From NCBI GenBank assembly GCA_003602515.1, contig QQSB01000062.1, positions 1 through 61,320 of the forward strand: a stretch of DNA of 61,320 bases, given 5' to 3'. The position numbers were made by a program, and so were the translations under genes. Source of the DNA: Candidatus Poseidoniales archaeon (GTDB taxonomy: Archaea; Thermoplasmatota; Poseidoniia; Poseidoniales; Thalassarchaeaceae). Each line of letters starts with the position of its first letter. Positions within the stretch are counted from its first letter, which is position 1. Positions 26,888-35,577 of the stretch are shown here, piece by piece. The notes beneath the pieces were generated by a model, which saw nothing but the letters and a program-made list of their open reading frames with translations, was not told the origin of the DNA and searched no databases.

Positions 26888-27622
26888 GTGGTGGTAGGAT
26901 TCGATGAGTCCCTCAGTATCTTAGAAAATCCAACAAGGAGGTCCATCCTAAGGCACTTGGTCAAAGAGCCCCACTACCCGCTTCAACTCTCTGAATTACT
27001 CGATGTAAGCCAACAGGCGGTAGTCAAACATCTGAAAGTCCTGGAGGAGGCTGGGTTCGTAGATTCTGAAATGAAGAAATCGGACAAAGGGGGGCCTCCG
27101 AAGAAGGTTTACCGAGTTAATCAGTCATTTTCAATTCGATTGGACTTGGGGCCAGATTTGTTTAGGGCAGAGCATAGAAAGATGCCCAAGGGTATGCGAT
27201 TATCGGGAAGCCTTCCAAGTGATCTAGAGAACGTGGTTGGGAGGATAGGAACAAGGAAGAACATCCCACTGGTAGACGCAATGGGTATTCTGTCAGAGTT
27301 GGATGCAGCTTTGGAGAGCGTGGACAGGCAGAGGGACTCCATAATTGCGCTACATCAGCAGGTAATGCACAAAGTATCCTCCAGTGTTGATGAGAGTTTC
27401 GAGTCATACGAGGAGAGACAGCTCGCACACGCGATGATGAGGCATCCACGGCGCCCCTTGGACCTAGACGCATTCTCACAGGGAATGCGTATCCAGTCAA
27501 TGCACGCTGAGAAGATGATGGATACCCTTAGAGATCGTCTTATGAGGGATTTCGCTACTAGTTCGGGAACCTTCGTTGCTGGAAGTGAGTCGATGCCTCT
27601 GCCTTGGTGGATGGCCAAGTAA
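26888..27622 (+). CDS. ArsR-type winged-helix transcription regulator
   Basis: A 244-residue DNA-binding protein. Residues about 8-75 form an ArsR-like winged helix: LENPTRRSILRHL, then the recognition helix in QLSELLDVSQQAVVKHLKVL, and the wing ending GGPPKKVYRVNQ. No metal-binding ArsR cysteines are seen. The C-terminal 160 residues are helical (SELDAALESVDRQRDSII) and may dimerise or bind a ligand. The start is one of two adjacent GTG codons at 26888 and 26891. It ends one base before the stop of the convergent giant surface gene. Its targets are not evident. Confidence 0.8.
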   Translation: MVVGFDESLSILENPTRRSILRHLVKEPHYPLQLSELLDVSQQAVVKHLKVLEEAGFVDSEMKKSDKGGPPKKVYRVNQSFSIRLDLGPDLFRAEHRKMPKGMRLSGSLPSDLENVVGRIGTRKNIPLVDAMGILSELDAALESVDRQRDSIIALHQQVMHKVSSSVDESFESYEERQLAHAMMRHPRRPLDLDAFSQGMRIQSMHAEKMMDTLRDRLMRDFATSSGTFVAGSESMPLPWWMAK

Positions 27623-27623
27623 A

Positions 27624-30600
27624 TCAGAAGACGATGTCGTCGTCGTCAGACCCGGGGAGAAGGCTGCTCAGTTCAGAGAACCTTGCTAGGGCCTCCACTC
27701 TTCTGCCCCAAATGACGTAGCCTGCAACTCCGAAGAGGGAGAAGGTTGCTCCGATGATTATTGTTGGGACTGCATACCTGACGACTAGTTCCCTTCCGAC
27801 ATCGAGTGATCCCAAAGGCGATTTCATGTTCCCAATCCTCTCGATGTTGTTGTTCTCATCGGTCTCTACGATGTTGTTATCCGGGTCCACTACCACCACA
27901 ATGTCGTGATTCCCTGGCTCGACCATGTACAGCAGGGTAATTGGATCAGACAAGTCGGTATCCGACTGGCCGATGGGCATGATGGCATTGACAATCTGCC
28001 TGTACACGATATTCTCTTCTTTGCATCCGTTCCTCTTGATGTCCGACTCTGACTGGTCCTTGCACAGGATTATGTTAACATCGGTGGCATGGGCGTTACC
28101 CCTGTTTGTGATGAAAACGTTGATCGAGAGCATTTCCCCGATAGCGGCCTCCTTTACTGGAGCAACTACGCTCTCAAGGACTAGGTCTGGGGCTCTAAGT
28201 CTCATCTCGAGAATCTGTTCGTTGGTATCGCAATCCGGAGGGAGGTTGTCTGGGATACCATCTGAATTGCTATCCATAGTACAGGAGTCAGTCCAAACTT
28301 CTGTCTCATCGAAGTCCCCGCCTTGGTCGGAGGACCCATGCATAGATAGCGTCTTGATTCCCAAGTTTCTATCAGTCAGTGAAGCGTCAGGGGCGACTGT
28401 GACGATTACCACCAGCTGCAGCGTAGTGTACGGTTGCATCATTGGGAGAGTTACTGTGTTAGCAGCAGTAACATAGCAGTAATCCGGACCTTCCCCCTGT
28501 GACAACTGTTGAGTTATTTGGTTCTCTTCTTCCACGGTAAGTTCCACACATGGCTTCTCCAATGGAAATTCGGTACCGAATCCTTCCAGTAGGGCGTAAT
28601 CGATTTCCCAGGTACTCAGGGAACCAAGGCCTGGTCTTACTGACCAGGCAGTTGTTACATCGTCATAGGTGTGGTTGTGTATCGTCGGTTGGTCCTCGAC
28701 ATTACCGAAATTGGATACGTTCAGTGTGTATCTGACGATTCTACTTGGAGCAGTTGTCTTAATCTTGCTCTCAACCGTTGGATCCAGCGAGATTTGCATA
28801 TCATGGAATTCTATTATAGTGGCTCTAATTACTATCTGGTCTTGGACCTTAGTTCCCTCACACGGGTCCTCGGTGCATGGGAATGGCTCCTCGCTCAGTA
28901 CGTTGAACGTGATTGTGTACTCTCCTGCTAGAGTCTGCACAGGGACATTGATGAAAATTGGGACCGTCTGAGCCTCATCCCTATTCAATTCCTCGAACAG
29001 TATCCTGGGGATATCCATATCCCATACATGTGCCCCGCCTTGGCTATCTACAATTGACTCAATGGTGATATCGTACCTGTCCTGACCATTCCCCAGATTG
29101 GAAACTGTTGTGTTCATCTGATATGATTGTCCTGGGTAAAGGTCGACGATAGTGTCTGGGACACTCGACTCGAGTTCGTACCTCTGGACCACATTCGTCA
29201 GAATCAGGACGGAGTCTCGTACCTTTGGAGTGCCGTCCAGATGAGCTCGTACGGTGATTGATTCCCCTATCCCTGCGGTTGCATTGAATGGGGAGCACAT
29301 CTCTGCACTGACGGTGTAGGTGGTTCCGACCTGGGCCCAGTAAATGTCCTGATCTGATGAGGATGGGCTGCCTGGCCACTCAGAGAAGTCCAGGTCTACT
29401 GTCCAATGATCGAATCTCCAGGAGTTGAGGTCAGCATCTGCAGGCCTTTCCATCGGGGCGCCCGGAGTTGTGAACACGATGTGCCCAGGAGTGAAGTATT
29501 TGTTCACTTGAATTGGGAAACTAGCGCATTCTCCCGGTAGAACGTACAACTTCGTATCGCCGATATCGAAGACAATGTTCCCTGTGGTCCTGATTGAGAC
29601 ATTTATCCACAGTTCTAGAACGTCAAACGTCCCTCTATCGACAGATAAGACCGGTTCACCTGTGGACCAGCCCTTCAGATAGATTGCGAATGTTCCTGGG
29701 TCCTGGGTCTCGGGGACACTGACCTTGAGATTTCTAGTCACGGACTGTCCGGGATCAAGGGAAATACGGAGCGGGAAGTCTATTCCCCATCCGAATGGCA
29801 ATGCCCACTCATTCTGACCCTCCAAAGTAGCTGGGTCGTAGAATGCGAATGTGTCATACACGTTTCCGGTGTTCTTGATTGAGATCGAGAATACAGCTGA
29901 CTTGCCTTGCTCGACGTCTACTTGGAAGTGGCTAGTATCTAGTTCGATTCCATGAACTACATCCATCAAAGTCAGAAGGGTGAGTTTGTTTCGAATTGCA
30001 GGATCCTTTGCAGAAGTCGCAATTATGCTTATTTGAGCCAATTCGTCGTCCTTAGCTTGGTAAATCGTCGGAGTTCTGACTCGCAGATATAGTGGATCGA
30101 TGGCTCCGCCATCTAGGAAAACAGGAGTGGAGTCAAATATCGGGGTATTATTGGTCATGTAGAAAAGAGTGGCTGTCCAATTATTTGGAATCCCCTCCAT
30201 GGTTACAGTGAACGTGTCCCTAACCAGCTCGGCCGGCCCAGGAGTCGGGTTCGCGATTGTGATGTTGAAGGTTGTAAGTTCGCCGGGTTGGATAGTGTGG
30301 TAGAACGTCTCAGCGTCTGTGGGACATTCGTATGGGTACCCCTCTATGTTTGCATTTGTTTTGATTTTGTCATCACAGGCTAGCGACAGATCGACCAGCC
30401 CGGTGAGTACGTGAACATAGCATAGAGTCCACTTGTTTGCATTGGAGCCCTCCCAGTCGCATCTCTTGTCGGACCAGCCAATGTGCGCACCGCTACCGAG
30501 ATCATTTGCAAACGCAGGAGGCATGCCCCTGTCGAGATTGAAATCTGGGAATAGGTGGTGTCCGTCAGCAGTATTGCATTCTGGCTGACACATCGCTGGA

Positions 30601-32894
30601 CCGAGTTTGTCAGAGGTCCAATTTGTGACTTCCCTGACCTCCCATGGATCAAGAATTGCCGATGCTGCTGAGTTTAACGGGAATCCTTGCGGATACTTTT
30701 CGTTAGTATGGTTCAGTCGGGCATACATGATTGTCTCCTGCCACTCTGTAAAACTATAGTCGATCCAAGAAAGATGGACGTTGTCGAATGAATCTGTCAG
30801 GATTTGCGGGGCTACCGAGCTAGGTGCAAATGGGTATTCCTCGGACGCACCCTCGCATTGCTCGGGGGTCGAAATTGCACTCGAAGCAATCTGTTTTATT
30901 CCATAGGCAGGAAGTCCTTCTGGGACCCCGTCCCACTCTGCTGCCCCTCTTAATCGGAGTCTGGTATAGTATATCTCGTAGGCTCCCTCGATGTCGATTC
31001 CCCCTGTGGCACCTTCGCAACCTGGGTACAGTCTACCGTCCTGCCAAGCTAGGTGCGTGTTGCCCGAGTTATCGAGTGCAATGGAGGGGTGGAGGCTATA
31101 TGCTGGGTTGTTGGTAATCTGGGTGTCATTCACGACTACCAAATGCCCGTATCCCTGCTCGTCTTCCGAGGGTCCTAGATCTTCGACGTAGTACCCATTC
31201 TGGTTTGCCTCGGTCCCGGGGTCTCCTCTGCTCCAGCCAGGCCACGGGTTCTCCAGCAGGGAGTGAGGGTCTAGGATTGACATGTAGATCTCACGTGAGT
31301 TGTTCGTAGCTAGGTAAACCATGGCCTCGACCATGATCTCTAGTTCTGAAGAAGAGCCGGCGGTGGTTGGGAACTGATACATCTGCCCCTCAGCAGTGGT
31401 GGTTCGAGTAGTTGCACCGTTGCATGTTCTGGTATTGAGTCCCGAACCCACAGGGCACTGTGCCATATCCAGCATGTAGCTACCAACAGCCGTATCAGAA
31501 CCAGCCCAGAGCGGGTAAGGCTTGGTCTGGGCCAAAACACATGCGTCATGTGCCTGATTGATGCTCGATGTGTCGTCGTTGTCCATTGGGGTTCCACCAT
31601 ATGGGCCCTCGTCGGAAATCGGTATTACCACTCGAGTGGCATTGTCATTCCAACGATGGTCAAGGGTGGTAGGGGGGTTTGCTGCTAGTCCTTGTCTGCC
31701 CTGAATGTCTCTGTATGAGAGGCATGCCCAGGTAGCCGCTGGGCCCCAGAACTCGCTGTAGTAACCTCCATCGGCTGGGAGGTTAGTAGCCTGATTGTTG
31801 TAGACGACCTCTGTCAGCTCCCTGATTCCACCCGAGGAGTCTCCCGGGCCTAGTGGGGTGTTTCTGGGGCCTTGGCTTCCAGAGCCCCCTGTCTGATAGG
31901 CATCTGCACAGTTTCCGCTTGTTGCAGCAGCCGGCCAATTGCCACTCAGCGCATAGAGTGTCTCATACACGCTCATGTTCGCGCTGACAAGCATTGGTTT
32001 CAGACCTATGAAATACCCTCCACTGGCGAAGTTTCCTCCGTAGAATACTGCACACATGTCTGCCCATTCTGCGTTCATCGAACCCGAGGTGTCTATTGGG
32101 ACGACCATCTCAACTTGTCCGCCTCTGGTGTCGTCCCAGACAATCTGTACGAAGTCGTTGATGTCGACAGCTATGTCTGGATGGCCCTTCTGGCCAAGAA
32201 TAGGAGTCAGCAGCGTACTGTCAATCTCAACAATAACCACTCGAGCTACTTGGTCTACTGATAGCATCTTGTAGTAGATCTGTGACTGCTGGTAGTACAG
32301 CTCCAGCGGCTCGAATGAGTCCTCCCATACGATATGGGGATTATTCTCTGAGTCTACGTCAATGGCTGGCCAATCCCGATTCTGTGGATTATTTGCTACT
32401 TCGAAGTCGTTTGGTACTACGGACAGAGTTGAATCTAGTGATGCGTCTCCGTTCTGATCGTCCAGCGATGGGTCGAGAAGGGTGTACATGATCTTGTACT
32501 GCCCTGCCCTATCAGTCCAAACAACGTGAACCATGTCATCACTGTCAACAGTGACGTCTGGATGCCAAGCCCGGTGTGCTCCCGGGTCAGAAATTTGGGT
32601 CTCAGAGATCAGAGTTTCTCCTCTTGGGTCTAGCATCTTGTAATACAGGTGGTTTGTGTTCCGGCTCCAGACAACATGCACGTTTCCTTCTGAGTCGGCA
32701 TCCATGGCCATCATCCTGTCGTTGTGAACGCCGCTCTGAACAACTTCTATTGGATCTGTGACGACAATGTCACTGGCACTGGCAGGAGCCGAGAATGAGG
32801 CTAGGAGGCTGAGCAGCATCAGCATGACAATGGTCGCGCCACTCCTCTTGCTCGAAATTCCTTCCTTTTCGAAGGAACGGACGTACTGCATCAT
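27624..32894 (-). CDS. giant exported protein with propeller repeats, von Willebrand A-like region and CARDB-like domains
   Basis: A 1756-residue surface protein. The signal segment is at residues about 20-40 (MLMLLSLLASFSAPASAS). Repeats of the form HPDVTVDSDDMVHVVWTD recur in residues 50-260 and again about 600-750, resembling beta-propeller blades. Between them lies a von Willebrand A-like region with the MIDAS motif PIDTSGSMN near residue 268. Several NEW3/CARDB-like beta domains follow (STFNITIANPT-type edges, FITNRGNAHATDVNI). One helix near the C terminus (PTIIIGATFSLFGVAGYVIW) is followed by about 25 residues ending SDDDDIVF. Extracellular binding or matrix scaffolding is inferred. 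A TTTAGATTAA element lies 26 bases ahead, suggesting a leaderless mRNA. Confidence 0.85.
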   Translation of the reverse strand: MMQYVRSFEKEGISSKRSGATIVMLMLLSLLASFSAPASASDIVVTDPIEVVQSGVHNDRMMAMDADSEGNVHVVWSRNTNHLYYKMLDPRGETLISETQISDPGAHRAWHPDVTVDSDDMVHVVWTDRAGQYKIMYTLLDPSLDDQNGDASLDSTLSVVPNDFEVANNPQNRDWPAIDVDSENNPHIVWEDSFEPLELYYQQSQIYYKMLSVDQVARVVIVEIDSTLLTPILGQKGHPDIAVDINDFVQIVWDDTRGGQVEMVVPIDTSGSMNAEWADMCAVFYGGNFASGGYFIGLKPMLVSANMSVYETLYALSGNWPAAATSGNCADAYQTGGSGSQGPRNTPLGPGDSSGGIRELTEVVYNNQATNLPADGGYYSEFWGPAATWACLSYRDIQGRQGLAANPPTTLDHRWNDNATRVVIPISDEGPYGGTPMDNDDTSSINQAHDACVLAQTKPYPLWAGSDTAVGSYMLDMAQCPVGSGLNTRTCNGATTRTTTAEGQMYQFPTTAGSSSELEIMVEAMVYLATNNSREIYMSILDPHSLLENPWPGWSRGDPGTEANQNGYYVEDLGPSEDEQGYGHLVVVNDTQITNNPAYSLHPSIALDNSGNTHLAWQDGRLYPGCEGATGGIDIEGAYEIYYTRLRLRGAAEWDGVPEGLPAYGIKQIASSAISTPEQCEGASEEYPFAPSSVAPQILTDSFDNVHLSWIDYSFTEWQETIMYARLNHTNEKYPQGFPLNSAASAILDPWEVREVTNWTSDKLGPAMCQPECNTADGHHLFPDFNLDRGMPPAFANDLGSGAHIGWSDKRCDWEGSNANKWTLCYVHVLTGLVDLSLACDDKIKTNANIEGYPYECPTDAETFYHTIQPGELTTFNITIANPTPGPAELVRDTFTVTMEGIPNNWTATLFYMTNNTPIFDSTPVFLDGGAIDPLYLRVRTPTIYQAKDDELAQISIIATSAKDPAIRNKLTLLTLMDVVHGIELDTSHFQVDVEQGKSAVFSISIKNTGNVYDTFAFYDPATLEGQNEWALPFGWGIDFPLRISLDPGQSVTRNLKVSVPETQDPGTFAIYLKGWSTGEPVLSVDRGTFDVLELWINVSIRTTGNIVFDIGDTKLYVLPGECASFPIQVNKYFTPGHIVFTTPGAPMERPADADLNSWRFDHWTVDLDFSEWPGSPSSSDQDIYWAQVGTTYTVSAEMCSPFNATAGIGESITVRAHLDGTPKVRDSVLILTNVVQRYELESSVPDTIVDLYPGQSYQMNTTVSNLGNGQDRYDITIESIVDSQGGAHVWDMDIPRILFEELNRDEAQTVPIFINVPVQTLAGEYTITFNVLSEEPFPCTEDPCEGTKVQDQIVIRATIIEFHDMQISLDPTVESKIKTTAPSRIVRYTLNVSNFGNVEDQPTIHNHTYDDVTTAWSVRPGLGSLSTWEIDYALLEGFGTEFPLEKPCVELTVEEENQITQQLSQGEGPDYCYVTAANTVTLPMMQPYTTLQLVVIVTVAPDASLTDRNLGIKTLSMHGSSDQGGDFDETEVWTDSCTMDSNSDGIPDNLPPDCDTNEQILEMRLRAPDLVLESVVAPVKEAAIGEMLSINVFITNRGNAHATDVNIILCKDQSESDIKRNGCKEENIVYRQIVNAIMPIGQSDTDLSDPITLLYMVEPGNHDIVVVVDPDNNIVETDENNNIERIGNMKSPLGSLDVGRELVVRYAVPTIIIGATFSLFGVAGYVIWGRRVEALARFSELSSLLPGSDDDDIVF

Positions 32895-32916
32895 TTTCTT
32901 TCGAATTTCTCGAATA

Positions 32917-32927
32917 CTTAATCTAAA
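32917..32927 (-). promoter_or_regulatory. TATA element of the giant propeller/VWA gene
   Basis: On the minus strand TTTAGATTAAG, preceded by GGGG, is centred about 26-28 bases before the ATG at 32894. That is the distance from TATA box to start site in archaea, so transcription should begin at or next to the start codon. No ribosome site is seen before the ATG, which fits a leaderless message. Confidence 0.5.
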
Positions 32928-32969
32928 CCCCTTATGGTCACTTTTACGTCTTCCCGGGTGTCTCGAGGA

Positions 32970-33596
32970 TTACGCCCATTCCAGAGGGTCGAAGTCCTTT
33001 CCAAAGCCGCCAGTCTCGTCTGTATCGATTTCAGATTGCCTGGTTTGGGACTGTCTCGATGCTCGACCGGATTTCTTCCCTTCCCAATCGTCAACTGGTC
33101 CTGGCTTGCCCTTTCCGTTTCCGAACCCGTACTTGATTTGGTGGATCAATGAGAGCTTCGTCAACCAGACCTTTCTCATGCTTTGCATGAATTCATTCTG
33201 TGTAAGTCCGTCTAGCCAAACTGGCCTTGAAAGATTGAATGCCTGCAGAGGCCCGGCCACTCCATCTTTGCTTTTACCAACATGGAGAACCCAATCAAGA
33301 TCTGAAGAAGTCATTCTGATTCTGGTTTCATGGAGCCATTCCTCCCAATCCTCTGAGACCTCGTTTGCCATTTCTCGCATTGATTCCTGCTGTCCTTCGT
33401 CTACTCTTGTGATAGAATAGACCAATACCAGATTCCTGTTCTTTGGGATTACGATATTGAAAAGATGGCCCTGTTTTGTGGGGGGGTATCGAACGTGGAG
33501 GTGGATTATCGCTTGGGGATCTTTGACCTCTCTGGCTTCTAGCCTCTCTCCTTCCAACCATGATCGGATTGAGTCGGCCGCCTCGCTGTGGTTCAC
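32970..33596 (-). CDS. conserved archaeal protein of unknown function
   Basis: A 208-residue soluble protein. The first 150 residues look like a compact alpha/beta domain (RSWLEGERLEAREV, HLHVRYPPTKQGHLFNIVIP, LVLVYSITRVDEGQ), reminiscent of small archaeal proteins such as the DUF2299 group, but I cannot confirm that. The C-terminal 50 residues are low complexity and charged (GKKSGRASRQSQTRQ). The start is a GTG at 33596. It lies on the same strand as, and 24 bases downstream of, the acyltransferase gene, so it may be the last gene of that unit. No catalytic motif is evident. Confidence 0.55.
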   Translation of the reverse strand: MNHSEAADSIRSWLEGERLEAREVKDPQAIIHLHVRYPPTKQGHLFNIVIPKNRNLVLVYSITRVDEGQQESMREMANEVSEDWEEWLHETRIRMTSSDLDWVLHVGKSKDGVAGPLQAFNLSRPVWLDGLTQNEFMQSMRKVWLTKLSLIHQIKYGFGNGKGKPGPVDDWEGKKSGRASRQSQTRQSEIDTDETGGFGKDFDPLEWA

Positions 33597-33620
33597 GAAT
33601 GTTGCAAGAAGCGGTCCTAT

Positions 33621-35108
33621 TTAGAGCAAGTTGAGATTGGTACTCACATCGTCAATCAATCGGATTAGTCTATTTCCCTGTTCAGATGCCGCCAGTCTTG
33701 CGCTTTTGACAGAGTTGGAGAAATCGTTCCAGTAATCATAACCAAGCAGGAAGACTAAGTTTGAAGCATGGATAAGGATGAGGATGGACGATGCTAGTAC
33801 TAGATTGATTGGAAATGAATCCACAGTTGGGGATACTAGAACCATGGAAGTTACAATTGCAATGGGAATCCAGAATATTACTGGCGAAAACATCCCAGCT
33901 AGGAAGTGGTAAGTGGTCCTAGCATCTATTCCCTCGTCTGTCCTATCCCCCATGTACCATGCGAAGAACGCCTGAACACCGGTCGATGGGATCGTGACTG
34001 GGGCTGAGAGTACCATCAGAAGAATCCCCGCTAAGCCCCTGAGCCACATTCTGCTGGTCTTCAGACTAGTCCCTTCCATCGAGCGCCCGTCCAGACCGTG
34101 GTCGTGTAGTATCTTTGCAGCCTCTATGGAAGGGTCCAGCAAGCTCTCAGGCGGTACTGTATCTGCAAGCGAGTCTCGAACGGCCCTTGCTGCTAGGACT
34201 TCTTCCTTGAATGACTCGAGTGGTTTGTTGGCCAGATTCGCTTTGATGTGCCCAATCAGGTGCCAAGCACGGTATGTTTCCCAATCCGGAGCGTCTGGAG
34301 TGACCTCAGAAAGCGAGGAGAATAGCCTATCACGTAGTTCGTGTACCTGTTCTGATGGGGGTTCGACCCATTCTCCCGATGACAGGCGCTCTGCTGCGTC
34401 GGGAACTTCTGGGGCATCGACCGGGATAGGTTCCTGGAACTCAACAAAGGCATCGGTCCTGAACCAATAGTGACATCTGAAGTGAAGTCCTATGGGCTGA
34501 AGAGCTGGGGGGGAAAGGCCTCTGTGTTGTGCTATGGAAGCTGCGTTTAATGCGAATCTCATAGGTCCAGTCTTGAATCTGTGGAGTCTGGAGTCCTGAT
34601 GGGACTTGCCCTCCGGCATTACTAGGGCATTGTGTCCTGATGCGATGCAATTAGTCATTGTCAAAAGCGTCCTATCATTGATTTTTCTCGCATACTCCTC
34701 ATCCGAGACCCCGTTATCTATCTCTGACTTCCTGATCACAGGCTGAGAGCCCATCCTCCTTGAGAACCAGCCTATAAGTGGCATTGTCATCAAGTCATGT
34801 CTGCCCATTGAGATGACTCTGCGATCCTGGGAATGCACCATTGTCGAGGGGTCGACCAAGCCGTTCAGATGGATGGCTGACAGAACCCTGCCACCCTCGA
34901 ATTCGGGAAGTTTGTCGTAGTGACTACTTCTGAAGATGTACCTCAAGCCAATACCAATCATCAGGAGAATGATCCTCCAGAAGATTGGGTTCCCAGGGTG
35001 CCTTCCCGTATGGTCCCAAGGTAGTCGGTCGAGTTTTTTTGTTCTGAGTTTCATTGCTGCACTGGACAGTTCAGGTTCGATGTTGGGTGCGCCCTGCATA
35101 TCCGACAC
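33621..35108 (-). CDS. PlsC-like glycerolipid acyltransferase with C-terminal membrane segments
   Basis: Predicted acyltransferase of the LPLAT/PlsC superfamily, which moves fatty acyl groups onto glycerol phosphates in bacteria and eukaryotes. The catalytic H-x4-D motif is HLNGLVD near residue 80, and the substrate-binding block is VMPEGKSHQD near residue 165. The chain is long (495 residues): after the catalytic domain come a soluble stretch and three or four helices (GILLMVLSAPVTIP, MFSPVIFWIPIAIVTSM, ASSILILIHASNLVFLL). Archaeal membranes are usually ether-linked, so an acyltransferase is notable. The start is a GTG at 35108 with an ATG three codons later. Confidence 0.85.
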   Translation of the reverse strand: MSDMQGAPNIEPELSSAAMKLRTKKLDRLPWDHTGRHPGNPIFWRIILLMIGIGLRYIFRSSHYDKLPEFEGGRVLSAIHLNGLVDPSTMVHSQDRRVISMGRHDLMTMPLIGWFSRRMGSQPVIRKSEIDNGVSDEEYARKINDRTLLTMTNCIASGHNALVMPEGKSHQDSRLHRFKTGPMRFALNAASIAQHRGLSPPALQPIGLHFRCHYWFRTDAFVEFQEPIPVDAPEVPDAAERLSSGEWVEPPSEQVHELRDRLFSSLSEVTPDAPDWETYRAWHLIGHIKANLANKPLESFKEEVLAARAVRDSLADTVPPESLLDPSIEAAKILHDHGLDGRSMEGTSLKTSRMWLRGLAGILLMVLSAPVTIPSTGVQAFFAWYMGDRTDEGIDARTTYHFLAGMFSPVIFWIPIAIVTSMVLVSPTVDSFPINLVLASSILILIHASNLVFLLGYDYWNDFSNSVKSARLAASEQGNRLIRLIDDVSTNLNLL

Positions 35109-35150
35109 GAGATTCCGAGTAGGTTTGAGGTCTTGATTATTGAGAGTGAT

Positions 35151-35573
35151 TCAATCCAATAATTCTTTGATAGAAGTAGCTAATCTTTCTGCTTCCTCGT
35201 GGTCCAAAGGTGAAGACTTGAAGGGGAATGTTAGGCCACTGCCATCGTTCATTTTGGGGATGATGTGGAAATGCACATGGAAAACGCTCTGGAATGCATT
35301 TGGTCCGTTGTTCTGAATAATGTTGAATTCTTCTGCCCCGGTGGCCCTCAATATCGCTCTTGAGATCCTAGGGAGCACTCTCCCCAATGCCTCTGATGAC
35401 TCATCACTCAACTTGTCAAGCGTCCTAGTCTCTTCCTTCGGAACTACTAGAGTGTGACCCGGACTGAATGGGTTGATATCTAGAAAGGCGAAAACCAAAT
35501 CGTCCTCGTATACCTTGTGACAGGGGATCTCTCCGGCGATAATCATTGAGAATATGCTTTTGTCGCCACCCAT
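35151..35573 (-). CDS. HIT-family nucleotide-binding hydrolase (Hint-like)
   Basis: Histidine-triad protein; Hint relatives hydrolyse adenosine phosphoramidates and AMP-lysine. The triad HVHFHIIP is at residues 99-103, preceded by NIIQNNGPNAFQSVFH. The N terminus, SIFSMIIAGEIPCHKVYED, and the LDINPFSPGHTLVVPK block match the Hint branch. Length 140 is normal. Its ATG is four bases after the stop of the FAD enzyme gene on the same strand, so the two form an operon. The physiological substrate is unknown. Confidence 0.93.
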   Translation of the reverse strand: MGGDKSIFSMIIAGEIPCHKVYEDDLVFAFLDINPFSPGHTLVVPKEETRTLDKLSDESSEALGRVLPRISRAILRATGAEEFNIIQNNGPNAFQSVFHVHFHIIPKMNDGSGLTFPFKSSPLDHEEAERLATSIKELLD

Positions 35574-35577
35574 CTAA

